Positions 36,468 through 46,359 of a DNA stretch of 64,000 nt are shown in pieces. Position 1 is the stretch's first letter. Each line of letters starts with the position of its first letter. The notes under the pieces were generated by a model. The model was not told the origin of the DNA. It searched no databases and saw only the letters and a program-made list of their open reading frames with translations. The position numbers were made by a program, and so were the translations under genes. This DNA comes from Lewinellaceae bacterium (GTDB lineage Bacteria; Bacteroidota; Bacteroidia; Chitinophagales; Saprospiraceae): the NCBI GenBank assembly GCA_020636405.1, contig JACJXW010000006.1:806001-870000 (forward strand), given 5' to 3'.

Positions 36468-39400
36468 TCACCGCCCACACGCACACTGCGCCGGCATTAA
36501 GCCCTGGCTCTCCGTCATCAGGGGCCAGGAGTTGCCGCTGCCTTCCAGCTCGAAGTAGAATTTACTTCGCTTCTTGTCGTAGTTGCCGATCTCGTTCAGG
36601 GTAGCGGCATCGTACAGGCGGCCGTTCACCATAGTGTAGCGGACGGACTCGGAATTTCGGATGTCTTCCAGGGGGTTGCTGTCCAGTGCGATCAGGTCGG
36701 CCAGCTTGCCTGCCTTGAGGGAGCCGATCTGGCTGTCCATCCCCAGGTAGCGGGCGCCGTTGATGGTCGCACACTTCAGGGCCTGGTGGTTGCTCATACC
36801 GCCTTGCTGCAGCATCCATAGTTCCCAGTGGGCGCCCAGCCCCTGCAGCTGCCCGTGGGCGCCGAGGTTGATATTGACTCCGGCGTCCTGTAATTTTTTC
36901 AGGGATTTGGAGGTGAGGATGTGCCCGTTCTGGTACTCTTCCTCCGGGACCATGGTCCGGTGGCGGGCACGGGAGTCGACAACGGCGCGGGGCGTAAAGC
37001 TCAGCAGCCGCTCCTTTTCCCAGACGTTGGTGTGCTGGTACCAGTAGTACTCCCCGTTGACGCCGCCATAGTTGACGATGAGGGTGGGGGTATTGTAGGT
37101 TTGGGTTTTCGACCAGAACTGGATGACGTCATCGTACAGCGGGGCCACCGGAATGTTGTGCTCAACGCCGGTATGCCCGTCGGCCACCATGCTCATATTG
37201 TGGTAAAAGAAGGAGCCTCCTTCCGGCACTACGAGGATGCCCAGCTCGCGGGCGGCCTGCAGGACCTGCTGGCGCTGGTCGCGGCGCGGTTGGTTGTAGC
37301 TCTTCACGGAGAAGGCGCCGTAGGCCTTGGTCCGGCGGATGGCGGAGCGGGCGTCGTCCAGATTGTTGATCACCGCCTTGAAGTCGCCATCGGCGCCGTA
37401 GAGAATGGTGCCGGTGGAGTAGAGGCGCGGCCCCACCATATTTCCTGCTTTGATCATCTCGGAATGGGAGAAGATCATTTCCGAATTCGAGGAGGGGTCG
37501 TGAGCGGTGGTCACGCCATAGGCCAGGTTGGCGTAGTAGTACCAGCTTTTTTGAGGGCTCAGCCCGTATCGGAAATCGCCGAGGTGCCCGTGCACGTCGA
37601 CCAGCCCGGGCATGATGGTTTTATCCGTACAATCGATCACCTTCGCATTGTCGGGGATGCGCACCTTGACGGACTCGCCGGCCCGGATGATCTGATTGCC
37701 CTCTACTACGATGGTGCCGTTCTCGATCACTTCATCGCCTTCCATGGTGATGATGCGGGCATTGGTAAAGGCCACAATGCCTTCCGGCTTGTCGTAGCCG
37801 ATCTCCAACCCTACGTGCAGCCCTGCGGTATCCAGCGGCGGCAGGCTGTCGCGGCTGCCTTCCAGAAATTTGAACCGCTCGGTGAGCTCGTCGGAGAAGA
37901 GCTCATCGCCCAGCATCCAGAACAGCTTTTTGCTGTCCCGGGACCAGTGGATGTTGATGCCGGCGTCTCTTGCTACCTGGGCTACCGGGAGGGCTTTGGT
38001 ACTGGCGCTCAGCCCCACCGTTTTGCCGGCCATCGGCATGGGCGCGATGTAGACTTTGTAGAGTTCCGACCAGGCGATCCATTGGTTATCGGGGCTGGGC
38101 ACAAAGCGCTGGGCGTATTTGCTTTCGCAAAGTTTCTGGTCATCGTTGCCGTCGGTTTTGATGCTGTGGTAGGATTTGGTCAGGCTGCCGAAGATGTACC
38201 CGCCCTTCTGGTAAAGAATCCGGCTGCCGTCTTTGCTGAAAACAGGGTATTCCCCCTGGGGTGTTACCAATTTAGCGTCTCCACCTTCCGCCGACAGGAT
38301 ATAAATGCCAGGTTCCTTGCAGTAGGCGTAACCCTGATGTCCGTTGCCGCCCTCTTTCTGATAAGCAACCTGCTTGCCGTCCGGCGAGAAAACGGGCGTC
38401 CGGTAGATGCCCTTTTCGGTAATAATTTTGCGCTTTTACCGGTAGTAGCCAGGTTCAGCCGCCAAATGGCGCCCATTTCTTCATCGTTCCAGCTCACGTA
38501 TACGATCTCTTTCCCATCTGCGGAAAAGGAGGGTTCGAACTCAAAATCCTTGCTGTCGGTGAGCCGCATCGGTTTGCCGTCGGGCAGGGGCTTTTTCCAG
38601 AGGTAACCAACGGCGCTGAAGATCAGGGTTTTCTCATCCGGTGAAGTGACAGCGTGGCGAATGACATTGACGTCGAATTGTTCCTCATACGCTTTGTTTT
38701 CGAAGCGCACCGTTTCCTGGAACCGGTGTTTGGCGGTGGCTTGGAAAGGGATCTCTGTGGCCTTGCCGGTAGCTACTTCCACCTTCCATATCTTGCCTTG
38801 CCCCCAGATGACGATGTGTTGGCCGTCAGGTGTCCAGTCGAATCCGGTATAGGCGCCGAATATGGCCCAGGCTTCCTGCTGGTCCTTGCTGAGTTTGTCA
38901 AAGAGGGGGAAGTTCTGCCCGGTTTCCAGGTCGTGGAGAAAGAGGACCGATGCGGTTCGGATCCGGCGCACGAAGGCCAATTTTTTGCCGTCGGGGGAAA
39001 CCTGCGGGCGGCAGGCGCCGCCCGGGCCGGCGATGAGGTTTTTGACTTCGCCCTTTTGGCGGTCATACCGGCGGATGATGTAGATCTGGCTGTTGGGGTC
39101 CTTATTGTACTGGAAATAGCCTCCAGGGTACATGTCCTCGCTGAAATAGACGTAGCGGCCATCCGGAGAGATGGTGGGCTCGTTGACGTCCTGCTGGTCG
39201 TTCTTGCGTTCGGTCAGTTGCATGCCTTCGCCACCGCTGATGTGGTAGAGCCACATTTCGCCGGCGCCAAGAGACCGCTCGGAGGTAAAGTGCTTGCGGG
39301 CCACGAAGTACTGCCCATCCGGCATCCATTCGGCGTTGTTGAGCAGGCGAAAGCTCTCTTTGGTCACCTGCCGGGCATTGCCGCCGTCGGCATCCATCAC

Positions 39401-39742
39401 CCATATGTTGTCGCCGCCGCCGGCATCGCTGGTAAACAGGATCTTCGAACCGTCGGGGCTGAAGCGGGGCTGTACCTCCCAGGCCAGGCCCTGGCGCAGG
39501 GGAGTGGCCTGGCCGCCCGTGATGGGCATGGTGTAAATGTCCCCCAAAAGGTCAAATGCAATGGTTTTGCCATCCGGGCTTACATCCAGATTCATCCAGG
39601 TGCCCTCGGTGAGGGTGAGTTCCGCTTCATTAAAGTCTCCGGGAGGGTTGTTGACGTCCCATTTATCTTCTTTTTTGTCCTGAGCGAACAGGCCGGCGGT
39701 GAGGAAAAGGGCCGAAAGGCTCAGTAGCAGGCATTTTTTCAT
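36468..39742 (-). CDS. TolB-propeller/amidohydrolase protein, one frameshift
   Basis: As given, two frames (38264-39742 and 36468-38270) encode one protein of about 1090 aa. A signal peptide (LLLSLSALFLTAGLFAQ) is followed by a TolB-like propeller with repeated DxxxIxFxSD-type blades (WMNLDVSPDGKTIAFD, PRFSPDGSKILFTSDAGG) and a C-terminal amidohydrolase (ITMEGDEVIENGTIVVEGN, DKTIMPGLVDVHGHLGDFRY with the HxH metal motif, GVTTAHDPS, NLGAHGQLQG, KLADLIALDSNPLEDI). The break is a homopolymer: TTTT at 38426-38429 (AAAA on the coding strand); five A give KIITEKGIYRTPVFSPDGKQ and a continuous frame. The family includes predicted secreted imidazolonepropionase-like hydrolases; substrate unknown. Confidence 0.85.
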
Positions 39743-39901
39743 TCTGATCTTTCTTTGATTAGGTAAACCATTAGGCAGGCATCTGCAAATGCGAATTAAC
39801 GAATTTTTTGCGAATAGAACGCAAAGCCGCCAGATGAGGCGGGTATTAACGAACGGGTGTTGGTGGGGGAGGCGATGTCCCGGAATCTCTACGGCGACCC
39901 C

Positions 39902-41182
39902 TTACTCCTCCCCGGAACCCTGGTAAGCCGCCGGGGAAACCTGCCGCAAATACCAGCGCACTACCCGGACACGCGCTATTCTCCAGGCATAAACCACTTT
40001 TTCCTGAACGACGGGGGTTATTTCTTTAACCCAATTCCATCCAAAGCGCGCGGCAATGGTGAGTTTTTCGCGCCACCAGGGCCAGCGGTACTGGCGGATC
40101 CGGTCGATGTTGGCGATGAGCAGTACGAAGAAAAAGATGAACAGGGCGGCGCCGAGGATCGTTTGCAGGGGGGTAAGGCTGCGGTACCAGAAGGTAGAAA
40201 GGCCGATGCCGAACCAGGTGCTGTAGAGCAGTACAAAGTGTACCTCATAGATGACCAGCGTTTCACTACCGATGCGGAGTAAAAGCTTAGGGATGTTCTT
40301 CCAGAGCTGAGCGATCCAGATGAAAATGGCAACAGCAATGAAGACATGCCCCAATCGCCAGGCCAGGAAATTGAAGTTGGCGTGGGCCAGGAAATTTTCA
40401 ATGCCGGTCACCTCGTAGAGTTGCGTCAGCGCCCAGGTGGAATGGTAATGAACGAGCAGGCCCGTGGCCAGGAGGGACAGCGGCAGTATCTGTCCGAATG
40501 CCCATTGAGGGCGGCGGTTCAGGGCATAACCCAGTACTCCGCCGAGCATGGAATAGCCGACCCAGGGGATTGGGGTGAAAACAGAGCCGTTGGAATTGGT
40601 GAAGTAATTCTCCAGGGCCAGGGGCAAAAAACTCCAGTCTGCATTCTTGAAGTCGAAATGGAAATAGAATACCAGGGAGCCGCCTAATGCCAACAGGAGC
40701 GGATAGGAAAGTTTCAGATAGCTGCTGAGGGCAAAAACGCCGATCAAGGTGAGCAGCGCCAGTCCGATACAATGCAACACGTCGACGGCGAAGAGGCCCG
40801 GATAAATGTCGAAAGTGAGCAGTCGCGGAAAGCTCATTCGAAGGATATACCCGATGATGATCAGCTCGATGCCCCGGCGAAGGCCTTTCTTTACCCGAAT
40901 ATTTTCCCGGAACGGCGCTTTGTCCCGCATCAGCAGGAAGACGAAGATCAAGCCGCTGGAAAAGAAAAAAATGGGGGCGGTCATACCCCGCATAAAAGAC
41001 CAGGTGGCGAAAGTGGGGTTGTTGAGGTCGCGAAAGGACTCGGCCAGCAGGGTATCCGTAAAATGGCCCTGCAACATCATCAAAATGGCATAGGCGCGCA
41101 GCAGGTCAATAAAAGTAACGCGCCGGTTGGCGAAGGGAGCAGTAATGGCTTTAATGGCTGTATGTTTTTCTTGAGTTCTCAA
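39902..41182 (-). CDS. DUF1624/heparan-alpha-glucosaminide acetyltransferase-like membrane protein
   Basis: 426 aa with about ten hydrophobic helices. RVTFIDLLRAYAILMMLQGHFTDT near the N-terminus is the signature of the DUF1624/acyltransferase-3-like group (R-x-x-FID-LR plus QGHF). GMTAPIFFFSSGLIFVFLL is the second conserved helix. The C-terminus is basic and cytoplasmic. Members move acetyl groups across the membrane onto sugars or are of unknown function; no substrate is claimed. Single gene, 160 bp from the amidohydrolase gene on the same strand. Confidence 0.75.
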   Translation of the reverse strand: MRTQEKHTAIKAITAPFANRRVTFIDLLRAYAILMMLQGHFTDTLLAESFRDLNNPTFATWSFMRGMTAPIFFFSSGLIFVFLLMRDKAPFRENIRVKKGLRRGIELIIIGYILRMSFPRLLTFDIYPGLFAVDVLHCIGLALLTLIGVFALSSYLKLSYPLLLALGGSLVFYFHFDFKNADWSFLPLALENYFTNSNGSVFTPIPWVGYSMLGGVLGYALNRRPQWAFGQILPLSLLATGLLVHYHSTWALTQLYEVTGIENFLAHANFNFLAWRLGHVFIAVAIFIWIAQLWKNIPKLLLRIGSETLVIYEVHFVLLYSTWFGIGLSTFWYRSLTPLQTILGAALFIFFFVLLIANIDRIRQYRWPWWREKLTIAARFGWNWVKEITPVVQEKVVYAWRIARVRVVRWYLRQVSPAAYQGSGEE

Positions 41183-41612
41183 AAGTTGAAAATATGTACT
41201 GTACAGACGGTATTTGTACTTTTTTGTAACGTTTAAAATCGGAAGAAAACACCCTCTCCATGCATTTAGTTGCGAGGGGCATCCAAATTTTGTTCAGGTT
41301 AAATAGAGGTGACGGTTAGGTGAGATATGCTCGGGCTGCAGCCTGGTTCAATCTATTCATACTATCCGGCTTTTTGATGAGTAATACTCTGGCTGCCATT
41401 TAATTACGGCCCAAAGTTAGGGAAAATTGTTTTTGAGCGCGCTTTTTTCCAGGATTTTATTTAGCGGACATTCGGAATTCGGGCCGTATGCATCCCGCCT
41501 GAAATGCTTCCTTTTCCAGGCATTGCCTGCTATGTGATTGGCCTCACTGACGCTGAGCCCTATCGGTATTACTTTGCAGGAAAAAGAAATCAACGCTATA
41601 AAAGATACCGCT
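41183..41612. other. Intergenic region, nothing firm
   Basis: 430 bp between divergent genes. AT-rich right after the membrane-protein start (TACTGTACAGACGGTATTTG). A frame from 41538 adds 25 residues to the next gene but has no family support. No clear promoter pair or hairpin was found. Confidence 0.4.
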
Positions 41613-42257
41613 ATGGCAATATTCAATGAAAATGTTCGCAAGCAATTGGAAGAACTTCTGGGAGAAATGAAAGATGAAGTAAAGATCGCCTTTTTCACCC
41701 AGGAGTTTGAATGCAATACTTGTAAAGACGCCCATGCCTTCCTTCAGGAATTCACGGAGATATCCAGCAAGATCAGCTTTGAGTCTTATGAATTGGTCAA
41801 AGACAAGGAAGTGGCTGAAAAGTATGGTGTCGATAAGATCCCCGCTATGGTGATGCTCGATAAGGATGGCAATGACCATGGTGTGCGCTTTTACGGTATT
41901 CCGGGGGGGTATGAGATCAACTCCTTCCTTTCTGCCCTGAAGGAAGTGTCCGGCAATCAGGAGGAACTGCCGGAAGAGCTTACCCGCCGCATCAAGGCGA
42001 TCGATAAGGATGTTCACATCCAGGTATTCGTCACCGCAACCTGCCCTTATTGTCCGGGCGCTGTGGTGGTGGGGCACCGACTGGCCCTGGAGAACCCGCA
42101 CATCAAGGCCGATATGGTGGACGCCTCCGCTTATCCGGACCTCACCATGAAGTATCGGGTCATGGGCGTACCCAAGATCGTGATCAACGAAACCCACGAA
42201 CTGGTCGGTGCTCAACCGGTGACGGAGTTCCTCCGCATACTGGAAAACCTGAACTAA
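41613..42257 (+). CDS. Two-domain thioredoxin-fold protein disulfide oxidoreductase (PDO-like)
   Basis: 214 aa from ATG 41613 (MAIFNENVRKQLEELLGEM); the longer frame from 41538 adds unlikely residues. Two thioredoxin folds in tandem: the first with CNTC in FECNTCKDAHAFL and cis-Pro loop KIPAMVML, the second with CPYC in TATCPYCPGAVVV and GVPKIVI. This is the layout of glutaredoxin-like PDO proteins and of the AhpF N-terminal domain, used in cytosolic thiol-disulfide exchange. No signal peptide. The stop codon (42255-42257) lies inside the left terminal repeat of the palindromic element that follows. Confidence 0.88.
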   Translation: MAIFNENVRKQLEELLGEMKDEVKIAFFTQEFECNTCKDAHAFLQEFTEISSKISFESYELVKDKEVAEKYGVDKIPAMVMLDKDGNDHGVRFYGIPGGYEINSFLSALKEVSGNQEELPEELTRRIKAIDKDVHIQVFVTATCPYCPGAVVVGHRLALENPHIKADMVDASAYPDLTMKYRVMGVPKIVINETHELVGAQPVTEFLRILENLN

Positions 42258-42451
42258 TGGTTTGTCAAGCATAAATTGTCAGGTAATCTATGGCGCCTTT
42301 TCCGCCTGCTCATCCCCGACATTCCATGTGCGGGGTAGACTGTTGAAGAACCGGGCTTCGTAGCTACGGCTACGATCCCGAACCTCCGCCTCGATCAGGC
42401 GAAAAATTCGCAGATACCTTACCCGACATTCACACGTTGACAAACCACTAG
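42254..42451. mobile_element. MITE-like element 1, 198 bp
   Basis: Ends CTAATGGTTTGTCAA and TTGACAAACCACTAG are inverted repeats (14 of 15). A near-palindromic centre contains CGTAGCTACGGCTACG. No coding capacity. It starts at the stop codon of the PDO-like gene. Confidence 0.65.
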
Positions 42452-42469
42452 ATAGGTCCCTGTTTTACA

Positions 42470-42631
42470 ATACCCGCCTCGGTTACTAGAGGTGAAAATT
42501 TGACGAATTCATTTTTTCGATCCTGCAAGGCGGAAAACGTAGGCATAGCCATAGCTACGGCGAGGCTTTCCAACGCGGCAGGGCGGAAAAAGGAAGCGAC
42601 AAAAATCACTTCTAGTGACCGAGGCGGGTAT
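42470..42631. mobile_element. MITE-like element 2, 162 bp
   Basis: Terminal inverted repeats beginning ATACCCGCCTCGGT and ending ACCGAGGCGGGTAT extend to 26 bp with two mismatches. The inside is a second imperfect palindrome around GGCATAGCCATAGCTACGGC. No coding capacity. It lies 18 bp from element 1 and has nearly the same length as the element at 14682. Confidence 0.7.
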
Positions 42632-42723
42632 AAATCCATAAAGCGCCAGGAGCCATTCCCGGCAGTAAGCCAGGAATGGCTCTTTTCAACCAATCCTGAA
42701 CCCCCGCCTTCGCATAAAGCTAC

Positions 42724-42860
42724 GGCGGACAGAGACGAATCAACGAATCACGAATCAACGAATCACGAATCAACGAATCACGAATCAACGAATCACGAAT
42801 CAAGGCGGACAGAGACGAATCAACGAATCACGAATCAACGAATCACGAATCACGAATCAC
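42724..42860. repeat. Short tandem repeats CGAATCAACGAATCA
   Basis: A 15-bp unit (CGAATCAACGAATCA and variants) repeats in two blocks, each introduced by GGCGGACAGAGA (about 42724 and 42803). The right end overlaps the last codons and the stop of the symporter gene on the - strand. Confidence 0.85.
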
Positions 42861-43917
42861 CAACCTTCCCCCGCCACCAACTTGCCAAACTCGACCCCGT
42901 TACATTCATGAGCGGGCCGAATACAGCGGGCGCCAGGCCCATTGTCGCCACCTTACCCATCTCGAGGGCCAGGCCGCTTGCCAGGCCGCTGTTTTGGAGC
43001 CCTACTTCCAGGGCAATGGTGCGGCAGGACTGCCGGTCGAGGCCAAACAGGCGACTGCCCCAGTAGCCAAAAAAGTAGCCGGCGGCATTGTGCACAGCCG
43101 TGGCCAGGATAAGCGTAAGGCCGATGGTGAGCAGGCTGTCGCGCCCGGCGGCGGTGATGATGGCAATGATAACAGCTATGCCCACCATGGATACACGGGG
43201 CATGGTACGCGCCAGCCAGGGGAATCGCTCGTAGAAGAAATGATTAAATGCCAGGCCTGCCACAACCGGGAGAATGACGATCCGCAGAATATCCAGCATC
43301 ATTGCCCAGGCATTTACAGGCACCAGCTGGCCGGCGAGCAAGGACATCAGCAGGGGGGTGAAAATGGGCGCCAGCAGGGTGGCAATGGCCGTCAGGGTTA
43401 GGGAAAGGGCCAGGTTGGCGCGTGCGATGAAGGACATCACGTTGGAAGCCAGCCCGCTTGGCGAACAGCCTACCAGGATGAGCCCGGCGGCAATCTCGGG
43501 AGGAAAGGCGAAAACCTTCGTCAGCCCAAAACCCACCGCAGGCATGATGGTGAACTGGCAGAGCAGGCCCACAAAGACGCCTTTGGGCATGCGGACTACA
43601 CCCAGAAAATCCCGGACGCTCATCGCCGTACCCATGCCAAACATGATGATCATCAATAAGGGGATGATCAGCTTTTTAAGGTCGAACCCCCACAGCTCCC
43701 GGAACGGAGCCGGGTAGAAGAGGGAGGCGGCAACGGCGGCTACGATCCAGGCGGTAAAGGCCAGGCGCCTCCATTGTTCAGACCGGCCTAGCCCCAAAGC
43801 CAGCAACACAAAGAAGAGCATTATTACAGGCCCCAGCCCTACTTCCTGCCCGGCCATACCCAGAGCGATGATGGCCATCAGCGCGAGGGCAGCGGCTAGA
43901 AAAAAGTGGTTTCTCAT
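42850..43917 (-). CDS. Bile acid:sodium symporter (SBF/BASS) family transporter
   Basis: 355 aa with about ten hydrophobic helices. PLLMIIMFGMGTAMSVRDF and GLILVGCSPSGLASNVMSFI (GCCPGGxxSN-type sodium-site motif) and TIALEVGLQNSGLASGLAL (E-V-GxQN motif) identify the BASS family. Members import organic anions with sodium; the substrate here is unknown. The final Asp-Ser and the stop (TGA, 42850-42852) are encoded by the tandem repeat, so the original C-terminus may have been overwritten. Single gene. Confidence 0.9.
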   Translation of the reverse strand: MRNHFFLAAALALMAIIALGMAGQEVGLGPVIMLFFVLLALGLGRSEQWRRLAFTAWIVAAVAASLFYPAPFRELWGFDLKKLIIPLLMIIMFGMGTAMSVRDFLGVVRMPKGVFVGLLCQFTIMPAVGFGLTKVFAFPPEIAAGLILVGCSPSGLASNVMSFIARANLALSLTLTAIATLLAPIFTPLLMSLLAGQLVPVNAWAMMLDILRIVILPVVAGLAFNHFFYERFPWLARTMPRVSMVGIAVIIAIITAAGRDSLLTIGLTLILATAVHNAAGYFFGYWGSRLFGLDRQSCRTIALEVGLQNSGLASGLALEMGKVATMGLAPAVFGPLMNVTGSSLASWWRGKVGDS

Positions 43918-43994
43918 ATAAACTATTGATTCATCGGCCTCTAAAATAGGTTAAAATATTTTGTTTTTGTTGCCGGGAAAGTATTGTAATTGCA

Positions 43995-44026
43995 CAAAAA
44001 AAGCCGGCTTGCTGATGCAAGCCGGC
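43995..44026 (-). terminator. Intrinsic terminator of the multicopper oxidase gene
   Basis: Read on the - strand GCCGGCTTGC, loop ATCA, GCAAGCCGGC is followed by a run of seven T. It lies about 40 bp after the oxidase stop codon. Confidence 0.88.
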
Positions 44027-44067
44027 CTTCGTTCATTCTATGTTTGGTATCCTATAAGGTGGAATCT

Positions 44068-46359
44068 TTAACGTTGAATGATCATCTGCTGGCTGAATAC
44101 TTCATTGGAAGTGTGCAGCTGGTAGATGTAAATGCCACTTGGCACCAGGCTACCGGCACTGTTGGTTCCGTTCCATTCCAGTTGGTGGTTACCGGCAGGA
44201 TAGAGGCCGGAGGCCAGTTCCTTGACCGGGCGGCCGTTAATGTCAACAATGTCCACACGGATATTGTCATCGGCCGGGAGGAAGAACGGGATAGTGGTGC
44301 TGCCCGAGGTGGGGTTCGGGTAGTTGGCTGCCAGAGCCGCTTCTGCCGGATGGTAGTCAGCTACTATTGGGTCAACCGGACGCGGAATCGGCAGCAATAC
44401 CTCGTAAGGGCGCATCATCTCGTGGTCCTCGTGGGAGAGAATGTGGCAGTGCCAGACGTAACGGCCCGGACGGTCGAATTTAGCGATGACCCTGGCCCGG
44501 GTGCCCGGAGGCAGGATGAAGGTGTCTTTCCATCCACGTTGGTTGGCTGCCGGAGGAACAGGAATGCCGACATTCGCATCAGGGCCTGTTTCAAGGATGC
44601 TGCTTTCTACAACGTAACGGCCAACTCCATTATTTCCGGAGTGATGGCTGTGATGTTCTTCCTGATCCTGCGGTATCACCACTATTCCGCCATCTGCTCC
44701 TCCGTCTTCGCTTATTTCTATTGGAGCTATATCCAATAAATTGAAAGCGACCAGATGCAGGTGCATGGGGTGGGCATCTTCGGTAAAGTTCCAGGCTTCC
44801 CAGACCTCGATATCATTCAGCATGGGGTTCTCCGTGATGGGCTCAAACCAGGCCAAAGAGCCATTGAGCTCGGCTGGATTGTCTGAACCATAAACTTTTG
44901 GATCGTCGCCATTGATAATACCGTGAATGGGCTGAAGGCGGCCCATGGCATCCATACCTTCAAAGAAGGCTACCCGGCGGGTGTTGTCTGCGTCCGCTAA
45001 GTTGTACTCAACAATATTGTTTAAAGTAGATGAAGTATTTACGGAGAAGGTAGGCTCATCATCCACCAAATCTACCACGTCAAAGGCCATAATCTGGCCG
45101 GTGGTCAGCGGGTTGGCAGGATCCAGGACTCCGTTATCGCCATCATCGAGGTCGCCATCCTCATTGAACCCTTTGAACGGCCCGTCTGGCCCGCGGTTCT
45201 TCATGATCAGGCGGGTACCGGCCGGGAGTTGGGAAAAGTCAATTACGATGTCGGCCCGTTCACCCGGCGCAATCACCAGTTCATTGTTTGGAACCGGAAC
45301 CGGGTTATTCAGGAAGCCATCATCTACGCCGATCTGTAGGATCGGGAGTTTTTCCTCTTCCACCGTGCCCTCATCATCAAGGTAGAGCACATAAAAGCGA
45401 GAATCGGAACCGTTAAGCATGCGGAACCGGTACTTCGTTTGCTCTACTTCCAACTTCGGCCAGGCTACACCGTTTACGATCATAAAATCGCCAAAAAACT
45501 CGGCGACGATCGAAGGATTGGGGAAATCAAGGAATTCCGGGCCCAAAGTACCTTCAAAGAAAGGATCTCCGAACTTGCTGGGCAGGAAGAGCTGTCCGTC
45601 ATTGGTGAAATAGCGGTCTTGAAGTACGATTTCCCGCTCGTAGTCTCCACTGGGCAGCGTACCGTTATTGATCAGGTTCATTTCATTCTGGTCGCGCAAA
45701 AAGTAGAATCCGGCCAGGCCAGCATATACGTTCAGGCGCGTGATCCCCAGGGCGTGGTCGTGGTACCACAGGGTTGCGGCTTCCTGGTCGTTGTCGTAGT
45801 GGTAGACCTTTTTTACCCAGTTTGGGCCCCGGTCGCGGAAACGGCGGGTAAACCAGGCTTCCGGCAGGCCGTCGCTGGCCGATTCGGTGTGTCCGCCGTG
45901 CAGGTGCACTACCGTCGGCTGGCCGTTCCTTGGATAACGCGGCGGCGCCGCCCAGTGCAGGGTCTGGTCCACCGGCAGCAGGTGAGTGTTAGGCAGGTTG
46001 TTGTTCCAGCTAACATCGATACCTACATCTTCCATGGCCACGAAAGTCGGCCCGGGGTAGGTAATCGTACCATTCTCCATTCCGTAGCCCCATACTTTTG
46101 TATAGAGCTTATTGGCGGGAGTGGCTACCCCGCCCGTGTAAAGGCCGAGATGCTGGGTCACTTCCCGCATGTCCATCCGGAAATATCCGCCATTAGTGGC
46201 GTTGATCTTTCCTGGGAGCGGAAGGTTTTCCACGTACTTGGGATGCGTTACCGCATCCAGGAGGTTGACTTGTGCCTGGCTGCTCCAGGGCGCAAGGAAA
46301 AAGGCCGCAAGCAGAAGCACAAAGTTCAAGGGTCGTCTATTATTTGTAAAGTTCATCAC
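44068..46359 (-). CDS. Secreted multicopper oxidase with T9SS sorting domain
   Basis: 763 aa. Signal peptide LNFVLLLAAFFLAPWSSQAQ. Three cupredoxin domains with all four copper motifs: HLHGGH, WYHDHALG, HPMHLHLVAF and HCHILSHEDHEMM (His-Cys-His type 1 site). This is the CotA/bilirubin-oxidase-like layout. Residues about 665-763 are a T9SS sorting domain (ANYPNPTSGSTTIPFFLP to QQMIIQR), so the enzyme is exported and likely surface-bound. It oxidises phenolics or metal ions with reduction of oxygen; the natural substrate is unknown. Single gene with a strong terminator. Confidence 0.93.
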   Translation of the reverse strand: MMNFTNNRRPLNFVLLLAAFFLAPWSSQAQVNLLDAVTHPKYVENLPLPGKINATNGGYFRMDMREVTQHLGLYTGGVATPANKLYTKVWGYGMENGTITYPGPTFVAMEDVGIDVSWNNNLPNTHLLPVDQTLHWAAPPRYPRNGQPTVVHLHGGHTESASDGLPEAWFTRRFRDRGPNWVKKVYHYDNDQEAATLWYHDHALGITRLNVYAGLAGFYFLRDQNEMNLINNGTLPSGDYEREIVLQDRYFTNDGQLFLPSKFGDPFFEGTLGPEFLDFPNPSIVAEFFGDFMIVNGVAWPKLEVEQTKYRFRMLNGSDSRFYVLYLDDEGTVEEEKLPILQIGVDDGFLNNPVPVPNNELVIAPGERADIVIDFSQLPAGTRLIMKNRGPDGPFKGFNEDGDLDDGDNGVLDPANPLTTGQIMAFDVVDLVDDEPTFSVNTSSTLNNIVEYNLADADNTRRVAFFEGMDAMGRLQPIHGIINGDDPKVYGSDNPAELNGSLAWFEPITENPMLNDIEVWEAWNFTEDAHPMHLHLVAFNLLDIAPIEISEDGGADGGIVVIPQDQEEHHSHHSGNNGVGRYVVESSILETGPDANVGIPVPPAANQRGWKDTFILPPGTRARVIAKFDRPGRYVWHCHILSHEDHEMMRPYEVLLPIPRPVDPIVADYHPAEAALAANYPNPTSGSTTIPFFLPADDNIRVDIVDINGRPVKELASGLYPAGNHQLEWNGTNSAGSLVPSGIYIYQLHTSNEVFSQQMIIQR

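Noticed and set aside
36921..38606. 561-aa frame opposite the amidohydrolase gene
   Set aside because: Antisense shadow that simply runs across the frameshift; no domain content.
42724..42860. CRISPR-like direct repeats
   Set aside because: Units are 15 bp, directly adjacent and partly degenerate, with no unique spacers and no cas genes nearby; it is a simple tandem repeat.
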